Below are positions 1-4,710 of a stretch of 10,337 nucleotides of DNA, piece after piece. Both the position numbers and the translations under genes were made by a program. Within the stretch, counting starts at the first letter, position 1; each line of letters begins with the position of its first letter. This DNA comes from Nitrososphaerota archaeon (GTDB lineage: Archaea > Thermoproteota > Bathyarchaeia > Bathyarchaeales > Bathycorpusculaceae), in NCBI GenBank assembly GCA_031260365.1, contig JAIRJY010000115.1, positions 1-10,337 of the forward strand. Reading direction: 5' to 3'. Under the pieces are notes generated by a model, which saw only the letters and a list, made by a program, of their open reading frames with translations, was not told where the DNA came from and searched no databases.

Positions 1-1095
1 GACTATGCAACAGATGCTGTCAAAAGTCTGTTTCAAGCCACTTGGGCTGATGTCCGTTTAATTTCAGGTAATCACGCTAATACATCAACGTTTAAAGGTT
101 TATCTTTAGCATCAAAAAATAACAAAATGGTTGTAACTCCTCTAAGTTGTGGTGCTCATATAAGTCATGACTATACTGGTTTGGCTGGTAGCATTTTAGG
201 TTTAGATAACATTAATCACGTTTATGACGTTAACGAGTTTAATATTGATCCTGAGAAATCTGCGCAAGTTATCCGATCTGTTAAACCTGGTGTTGTAACT
301 TTTGGTGGTAGTTTGTTTCTTTTTCCTCATCCTCTAAAGGAGCTTAGAGCAGTGTGTGATGAAGTAGGTGCTTACGTAGCTTACGATGCTGCACATGTGT
401 TGGGTTTAATTGCTGGTAACCAATTCCAGGATCCTCTGCGTGAGGGTGCTGATTTTATCACAGCTTCTACACATAAGACTTTTCCAGGACCTCAAGGTGG
501 TGTAATTATGGGGATTCCTGATACTGACATGAAGAAGAAGGCTGTGCGGAAAATTCAGCATGCTATATTTCCTTTAACTGCTTCAAGTACTCATCTTGGT
601 CGATTGCCAGCGTTAGGTATCGCTTGTCTTGAAATGAAAGTTTTTGGTCAAGAATTAGCTGCTCAAATTGTTAAGAATGCTAGAGCCGCTGGTCAATATT
701 TGTATGAAAACGGCATTAAAGTGGTTGCAGAGCATAAAGGTTTTACGCAGTCACATCAACTAGCTCTTGATGTTAGAAGCTTTGGTGGCGGCAACAAAAT
801 TTCTCAAGATCTTGAAGATGCAAACATTGTTCTTAACAAGAACTTGTTACCTTATGATGATCAAAGTGATAAAGAGAACCCTGCTGGCTTACGTGTTGGC
901 TTTCAAGATGTCACTCGTCATGGTATGAAAGAGGGTGACATTAAACATCTTTGTGATTTAATGCTACAAGTAATAAAAGGTAAACGTTCGCCTGAACAGG
1001 TAAAAACTGATGTTATAGCATTAAAGAAAGACTTTAGTAGTGTAAAATATGGTTTTCAAAGTGTAGACGAAGTCATAAAATACACTAACGTCTGA
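1..1095 (+). CDS. glyA: Serine hydroxymethyltransferase, C-terminal 364 residues (5' end outside window)
   Basis: PLP enzyme that interconverts serine and glycine while passing a one-carbon unit to a tetrahydropterin carrier (THF or H4MPT; the sequence does not say which) in the cytoplasm. The frame is open from the first base and stops with TGA at 1093-1095. A family member is usually about 420-435 residues, so roughly 60-70 N-terminal residues are missing. Visible motifs, numbered from the first codon here: the early PLP-domain segment with SGNHANTS, a YDAAH block (Asp129 for the pyridine nitrogen, His132 stacking on the ring), QDPLREGADF, and the PLP-lysine motif STHKTFPGPQGG with the Schiff-base lysine at residue 159 (codon 475-477). 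FLFPHPLKEL and FPGPQGG are typical of archaeal homologues, not bacterial ones. The gene lies upstream of serA on the same strand, which fits serine/glycine metabolism, but 638 bases and one small gene separate them, so a shared transcript is unproven. The ATG at 127 is internal, because conserved sequence precedes it. Confidence 0.93.
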   Translation, partial: DYATDAVKSLFQATWADVRLISGNHANTSTFKGLSLASKNNKMVVTPLSCGAHISHDYTGLAGSILGLDNINHVYDVNEFNIDPEKSAQVIRSVKPGVVTFGGSLFLFPHPLKELRAVCDEVGAYVAYDAAHVLGLIAGNQFQDPLREGADFITASTHKTFPGPQGGVIMGIPDTDMKKKAVRKIQHAIFPLTASSTHLGRLPALGIACLEMKVFGQELAAQIVKNARAAGQYLYENGIKVVAEHKGFTQSHQLALDVRSFGGGNKISQDLEDANIVLNKNLLPYDDQSDKENPAGLRVGFQDVTRHGMKEGDIKHLCDLMLQVIKGKRSPEQVKTDVIALKKDFSSVKYGFQSVDEVIKYTNV

Positions 1096-1116
1096 ATTTT
1101 TCGTACTCATTTTTGT
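1096..1116 (+). terminator. Probable oligo-T terminator after glyA
   Basis: Two T-runs (TTTTT at about 1097-1101 and 1111-1115) directly follow the glyA stop codon. Archaeal RNA polymerase stops at U-tracts without needing a strong hairpin. This is inferred from position and composition only. Confidence 0.35.
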
Positions 1117-1330
1117 TGGGTGGATAATACCATAAACGGTATTTGTGAGAATGTTAGTGGGATAATGGTGAAAATAACAAAAAGACAAGATGTTATGATC
1201 CGCTATTTTGTTACCTAGTGGTGAAACAGGAATAGATATCTCATCATTTGTATCGACACTGAAAATAACTTAGATTAGAATTGTAATCGGAAAAATTTTG
1301 ATGTGAATAGTTTTGTTCTAAATTTGTTTT

Positions 1331-1350
1331 AAGGAAGGTTTTAATTAGTG
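1331..1350 (+). promoter_or_regulatory. Strong Shine-Dalgarno with an orphan GTG start
   Basis: AAGGAAGG at 1331-1338 is the best ribosome-binding sequence before the small zinc-ribbon gene, and 9 bases later there is a GTG at 1348-1350. That GTG is followed at once by TAG, and it is not in the frame of the gene. The in-frame start codons (TTG 1362, GTG 1365, TTG 1368, TTG 1371, ATG 1380) lie 23 bases or more past the motif. The true start is therefore unclear. Confidence 0.3.
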
Positions 1351-1361
1351 TAGATTTAATT

Positions 1362-1652
1362 TTGGTGTTGTTGAGTGTTATGGATTTCATTTATGTCCTT
1401 GTATCCTTTGTGGTTATTGGTTTTTTTGTGTTCTTTATTTTACTGCCCCGATACGGACCTCATTATGTTTCCAAGTTATTTTGTCCTATTTGTAAGAGGG
1501 GGTTTAATTTTCATTGGGTACCTGGTGCAACGTTAACTTCTTTGCGGTATGGTAATCGTAGGCGTCTTAAATGTCCATATTGTGGGCAAGTTAACACTTT
1601 TGATATTGCGTCTACACGTGTTAGTAAGTCAAAGGCAGCGCAGAAAACGTAG
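1362..1652 (+). CDS. Small membrane-anchored zinc-ribbon protein, unknown function
   Basis: A protein of up to 96 residues that I cannot assign to a named family. Residues 8-28 form one strongly hydrophobic segment (FIYVLVSFVVIGFFVFFILL), most likely a signal anchor. It is followed by a soluble part with two cysteine pairs, CPIC at 41-44 and CPYCG at 71-75, spaced as in a zinc ribbon. A basic stretch (RYGNRRRLK, 62-70) precedes the second pair, and the tail is lysine/arginine-rich. By the positive-inside rule the zinc ribbon should face the cytoplasm (inference). The start is uncertain: TTG 1362 gives the longest form, and ATG 1380 gives 90 residues beginning directly before the membrane segment. 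The best Shine-Dalgarno lies too far upstream for ideal spacing. The gene stands 81 bases before serA on the same strand, with no evidence of a link in function. The intact cysteine pairs and hydrophobic segment argue that it is real. Confidence 0.68.
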   Translation: MVLLSVMDFIYVLVSFVVIGFFVFFILLPRYGPHYVSKLFCPICKRGFNFHWVPGATLTSLRYGNRRRLKCPYCGQVNTFDIASTRVSKSKAAQKT

Positions 1653-1718
1653 ATTTTCTTCTTGTTTGAGAGAGCTTTATTTATTAGTTAACCTTGTTAT
1701 CAACATGTTATAACTCTT

Positions 1719-1724
1719 AAGGAG
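1719..1724 (+). promoter_or_regulatory. Ribosome binding site setting the serA GTG start
   Basis: AAGGAG lies 9 bases before the GTG at 1734. The reading frame begins MKVLLNDGL, the normal N-terminus of a phosphoglycerate dehydrogenase, so the site and the homology agree on a GTG start. Confidence 0.75.
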
Positions 1725-1733
1725 TCTCTTATA

Positions 1734-2921
1734 GTGAAAGTACTCTTAAATGATGGTTTAGAGCAACAGGGTTTAAAAGTTTTCCATGATGTCGGAATAG
1801 AAACAGACACAAAAAAACGTGATCTAAGCGGTTTAATAGCTGAAATAGGTCAGTTCGATGCTTTGGTTGTGCGAAGTGCTACAAAAGTTACGCGTGAAAT
1901 TATTGAAGCAGGTGCAAAAGGAAACCTCAAAGTTGTAGGACGAGCAGGCGTTGGTTACGATAATATAGATGTTGTTGCTGCTTCTGAGTTTGGTATTGTG
2001 GTAAAATTTGCTCCATATGGTAGTACTAATGCTGTTGCTGAATTAGCTATTGATTTAATGTTAAGCATTTCTCGCAATACCCCGCAAGCTCATAATTCAC
2101 TTAAAAATGGTGTATGGCTAAAGAAAAAGTTTGAAGGAAAAGAATTAGCTTACAAAACTTTAGGTATCATAGGTTGTGGTCGTATTGGTCAGAAACTTGC
2201 CTGTATCGCTAAACGTGGTTTTGACATGGACGTACTTGGTTATGATCTTTATCCTAATAAGGATAACAGCGGTGGAATTAAGTATGTAAGTAAAGAGGAG
2301 CTTCTTCAAAAATCTGATTATATCAGTATTCACACAGGTGGAAAAGATGCTGTTATAGGTGAAAAAGAGTTGGCTCAAATGAAACCTACCGTTTTTATTA
2401 TAAATACGTCACGGGGTAATAACATTGACCCAGCAGCTCTCTATATTGCACTTAAAGAGAAACGAATATGTGGTTACTCAACAGATGTGTATAAGGTAGA
2501 ACCAAAAGCCGAAGGCGACCCATTCGATGACCCGCTAAAAGAGCTTGACAACGTTGTTTTAAGTAGTCACCTTGGTGCGTCTACTGTTGAGGCTCAAGTT
2601 GAAACCTCAACTGAAATTGCTCGTGTCATCTCTAGTTATCTTTTAGGTGGAGATTTCGTTAATGCTGTTAATGCTGGCGAAAATATTGAAGTAGAAGAAA
2701 AACAGGTGTTCACCCTTTTTGTACATCACAAAGATGTTCCTGGAGTATTTGCAAACATTGATAAAGTTCTCGCGGAAAATAACATTAACATACGTGCAAA
2801 CTATAGTCGACAAATAAATACGGGATACGCCATAAGTGTCTATGTGCTACACCATCAAGTTACACAAGAAATTGTTACACAACTACAAGCAGTACCAAAT
2901 ATTTGTCACGTCAAATACTAA
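1734..2921 (+). CDS. serA: D-3-phosphoglycerate dehydrogenase with C-terminal ACT domain
   Basis: Oxidises 3-phosphoglycerate to 3-phosphohydroxypyruvate with NAD+, the first step of the phosphorylated serine pathway in the cytoplasm. It is a complete 395-residue protein. Substrate-binding segments flank a Rossmann domain with GCGRIG at 147-152 and Asp171 at the end of the second strand, which favours NAD over NADP. The catalytic set is present: Arg227 (INTSRGNN), Glu256 (VYKVEP) and His279 (SSHLGAST). Residues about 326-395 form an ACT domain (HHKDVPGVFANI, then NINI) that in relatives binds serine for feedback inhibition. The short form, without the extra intervening domain of long SerA proteins, and the ending (AVPNICHVKY) resemble the E. 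coli type of about 410 residues. The loop after His200 (TGGKDAV) is shorter than usual and lacks the common proline/threonine pattern. The GTG start has a good ribosome site. glyA upstream uses the product serine. Confidence 0.94.
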   Translation: MKVLLNDGLEQQGLKVFHDVGIETDTKKRDLSGLIAEIGQFDALVVRSATKVTREIIEAGAKGNLKVVGRAGVGYDNIDVVAASEFGIVVKFAPYGSTNAVAELAIDLMLSISRNTPQAHNSLKNGVWLKKKFEGKELAYKTLGIIGCGRIGQKLACIAKRGFDMDVLGYDLYPNKDNSGGIKYVSKEELLQKSDYISIHTGGKDAVIGEKELAQMKPTVFIINTSRGNNIDPAALYIALKEKRICGYSTDVYKVEPKAEGDPFDDPLKELDNVVLSSHLGASTVEAQVETSTEIARVISSYLLGGDFVNAVNAGENIEVEEKQVFTLFVHHKDVPGVFANIDKVLAENNINIRANYSRQINTGYAISVYVLHHQVTQEIVTQLQAVPNICHVKY

Positions 2922-2940
2922 CTTTTTTTATTTATTTTTA
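2922..2940 (+). terminator. T-rich terminator after serA
   Basis: A run of seven T (2923-2929) followed by TTTATTTTTA directly after the serA stop codon fits an archaeal U-tract terminator. It overlaps the 3' end of the convergent small gene. Confidence 0.5.
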
Positions 2941-3122
2941 AAGTCATAACGCGATAAGTCAAGTTGCGTACCACAATCAGGTGTAACAAAATAAAACACG
3001 TAACTGCACTTGACGCAAATGTGTTCTTGATTTTTTAGTCTTTCTATAACGTGTGAACCACATTTAGGGCACTTCATATTATGCGAACTTGTCATTAAAT
3101 CGCCAACAGTAGTTTTGAACAT
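2928..3122 (-). CDS. Tiny zinc-ribbon protein, unknown function
   Basis: Up to 64 residues, with cysteines spaced as in a zinc ribbon: CPKCGSH at 18-24, CVKC at 36-39, and a further lone cysteine in the PDCG segment near residue 50. No other domain is visible, and I do not recognise the family. Three in-frame ATGs are possible: 3122, 3095 and 3077. The last would give a 49-residue protein starting MKCPKCGS, a very common zinc-ribbon N-terminus. A TATA-like element at 3133-3141 would place transcript starts near 3110, which also argues for one of the two downstream ATGs. No Shine-Dalgarno is evident before any of them. The gene is convergent with serA (6 bases between stops) and lies 33 bases after the cyclic diphosphoglycerate synthetase gene on the same strand, so it could be co-transcribed or separately promoted. 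It is short enough that some doubt remains, but the cysteine pattern supports it. Confidence 0.6.
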   Translation of the reverse strand: MFKTTVGDLMTSSHNMKCPKCGSHVIERLKNQEHICVKCSYVFYFVTPDCGTQLDLSRYDFKNK

Positions 3123-3132
3123 GCAATTGTTT

Positions 3133-3141
3133 GTTTATACT
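3133..3141 (-). promoter_or_regulatory. TATA-like element before the tiny zinc-ribbon gene
   Basis: On the minus strand this reads AGTATAAAC. The distance to the ATGs at 3095 and 3077 would allow a transcript start near 3110 with a short leader. It sits in the 33-base gap after the upstream gene. Confidence 0.3.
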
Positions 3142-3153
3142 GAAAAAGAAAAG
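3142..3153 (-). terminator. U-tract terminator candidate after the COG2403 gene
   Basis: The minus strand reads CTTTTCTTTTTC right after the stop codon at 3156-3158. The T-rich tract could end the upstream transcript, partly or fully, before the small zinc-ribbon gene. Confidence 0.35.
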
Positions 3154-3155
3154 GG

Positions 3156-4493
3156 TTATTTTTTGATTTTTTTAACGATTTTTTCTAGTATATCTTCGAT
3201 GTTGGGGTGACCAATTTCTTGTAAATTATATTGTACCCGCGTATTTGGTTTGTTAATTTTTATAACTCTTCCTAAATCGATTGGTGTAGCAATGATTACT
3301 GAGTCACATTCGGTTTGTTCAATAGTGGTCGCTAGGTCGCTCATTTGTTGTTCATCATAACCCATGGCAGGTAATAGTTTTCCAATATTCGGATAGATAC
3401 GGTATGTTTCAGATAGTCTGCCTACAGCGTAGTTGCGTGGATCTATAATTTCAGCAGCGCCAAAACGTCGAGCAGCTACGATACCTGCTCCAATTTTCAT
3501 TTCGCCATGGGTTAAAGTTGGACCATCTTCTACTACTAACACTTTTTTACCCTTAATAACATCTGGATTATCAACGCTAATAGTGGAGGCTGCGTCTATT
3601 ACTGTGGCTTTTGGGTTTACCTGTTCAATGTTTTTTCTAACAGTTAAGATATTGTCAAAGTCTGCGCTGTCGATTTTGTTGATTATAACAACGTCAGCGA
3701 GGCGTAGTGTAACTTCGCCTGGATAGTAAGACAGTTCGTGACCTGGTCGTAATGGATCTACAACGGTAATCATTAAGTCAGGTTGATAGAATGGAAAATC
3801 GTTGTTGCCTCCATCCCATAAAATTATGTCACAACCACTTGGGTCATTTTCTGCTGCACGTAGTATTGCCTCATAATCTACACCTGCATAAATCACGTTT
3901 CCTCTGGAGATATGCGGTTCATATTCTTCCATTTCTTCAATAGTACAGTTATGTTTTTTTAGATCATCAATTGTTGCAAAACGTTGTACTTTCTGTGCAA
4001 CTAAGTCACCATAAGGCATAGGATGGCGAACAGCAATTACCTTTAACCCATGTGACATTAGCACCTCTGCGACACGGCGTGAGGTTTGACTTTTACCACA
4101 ACCGGTGCGAACTGCTCCTACAGCGATGACGGGTTTGGTACTTTTTAACATAGTGTTTTTTGGTCCTAGTAAAGAAAATTTTGCTCCGGCACTATTTACT
4201 TGGGCACTGATGCTCATAACTGTAGAGTAAGGTACATCACTGTATGCAAAGACACATTCGTCGGCATCAAGGATTTTGATAAGTTTTTGAAGGTCGTCTT
4301 GAGGATAAATGGGAATTCCTTCTGGATAAAGACTGCCTGCGAGTTCAGCAGGGTATTTTCGGTCGGCAATGTTTGGAATTTGTGTGGCAGTGAATGCAAC
4401 TATTTTGTATGAGGGGTTGTCACGGAAACAAGTGTTAAAATTGTGAAAATCTCGTCCAGCAGCACCAATAATTATAATTTTTTGTTGCGTCAT
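3156..4493 (-). CDS. Cyclic 2,3-diphosphoglycerate synthetase family protein (COG2403)
   Basis: Full-length 445-residue member of the family annotated as cyclic 2,3-diphosphoglycerate synthetase, which in Methanothermus closes 2,3-bisphosphoglycerate into its cyclic form using ATP. Layout: an N-terminal Rossmann-like domain (IIIIGAAGRDFHNFN, 6-20), a conserved AYSDVPYSTVM region (83-93), LLGPKNTMLKS (108-118), then a P-loop NTPase domain with GAVRTGCGKSQTSRR (126-140, Walker lysine 134). After that come RHPMPYGDL (156-164), EEYEPHI (189-195), WDGGNNDFPF (226-235), DPLRPGHE (246-253) and a GTPase-like INKID (271-275). VVEDGPTLTHGEM and FGAAEIIDPR follow in the C-terminal part. All expected motifs are intact. 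Many COG2403 proteins, including bacterial ones, are untested, and older annotation calls them predicted GTPases, so the substrate is inferred from family. It starts at ATG 4493 with AAGGGT 7 bases upstream and a TATA element at 4536-4544. It is divergent from the propeller gene. Confidence 0.85.
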   Translation of the reverse strand: MTQQKIIIIGAAGRDFHNFNTCFRDNPSYKIVAFTATQIPNIADRKYPAELAGSLYPEGIPIYPQDDLQKLIKILDADECVFAYSDVPYSTVMSISAQVNSAGAKFSLLGPKNTMLKSTKPVIAVGAVRTGCGKSQTSRRVAEVLMSHGLKVIAVRHPMPYGDLVAQKVQRFATIDDLKKHNCTIEEMEEYEPHISRGNVIYAGVDYEAILRAAENDPSGCDIILWDGGNNDFPFYQPDLMITVVDPLRPGHELSYYPGEVTLRLADVVIINKIDSADFDNILTVRKNIEQVNPKATVIDAASTISVDNPDVIKGKKVLVVEDGPTLTHGEMKIGAGIVAARRFGAAEIIDPRNYAVGRLSETYRIYPNIGKLLPAMGYDEQQMSDLATTIEQTECDSVIIATPIDLGRVIKINKPNTRVQYNLQEIGHPNIEDILEKIVKKIKK

Positions 4494-4500
4494 ATAATCT

Positions 4501-4506
4501 ACCCTT
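4501..4506 (-). promoter_or_regulatory. Ribosome binding site of the COG2403 gene
   Basis: On the minus strand AAGGGT stands 7 bases before the ATG at 4493, supporting that start. Confidence 0.45.
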
Positions 4507-4535
4507 ATGCTAAAAAATTTTACATCTATTTTGTT

Positions 4536-4544
4536 AATATAAAG
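4536..4544 (-). promoter_or_regulatory. TATA box for the COG2403 gene
   Basis: The minus strand reads CTTTATATT, close to the archaeal TATA consensus, about 45 bases before the ATG at 4493. A transcript starting about 26 bases downstream (near 4514) would carry a leader of about 20 bases that includes the AAGGGT ribosome site. Confidence 0.5.
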
Positions 4545-4580
4545 TTTTGTGCAGTCATACTTTTTATCTGTTGCTCAAGT

Positions 4581-4589
4581 ATTATAAAT
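4581..4589 (+). promoter_or_regulatory. TATA-like element for the propeller gene
   Basis: ATTATAAAT in the divergent gap would place transcription near 4610. That leaves a leader of about 100 bases to the favoured ATG 4711, or about 35 bases to the alternative TTG 4642/ATG 4648. Confidence 0.4.
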
Positions 4590-4700
4590 TAGAGTTTTAG
4601 TCAAAGAATTCTTTTTAGATGATTTCCGAAAGGTAAATAGCTTGAACATGACCAAATATACATTAGGCTTAGTGATTTGTGCTAGTTTAAAAGTCTGTCA

Positions 4701-4704
4701 GGGG
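4701..4704 (+). promoter_or_regulatory. Ribosome binding site supporting start ATG 4711
   Basis: AGGGG (4700-4704) is followed after 6 bases by ATG 4711, which begins a canonical signal peptide (MVTTKKVLCF). A rival site, GAAAGGT at 4628-4634, stands 7-8 bases before TTG 4642 in the same frame, so the start is not settled by ribosome sites alone. Confidence 0.45.
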
Positions 4705-4710
4705 AAAAAT

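Larger units (their letters stand above)
1096..1361. other. Non-coding gap between glyA and the small zinc-ribbon gene
   Basis: I see no supported gene here. It holds a perfect 6-bp hairpin, AATACC/GGTATT with loop ATAAAC at 1126-1143, about 30 bases after the glyA stop. A second small inverted repeat, GATTA/TAATC, lies at 1273-1288. A strong Shine-Dalgarno-like AAGGAAGG lies at 1331-1338. No clear TATA box or box C/D motif pair was found. The hairpins may belong to the glyA 3' end or to a leader for the next gene. Confidence 0.4.

Noticed and set aside
3433..3726. Plus-strand reading frame of 97 codons opposite the COG2403 gene
   Set aside because: It lies antisense to a fully conserved protein and shows no domain or ribosome site.
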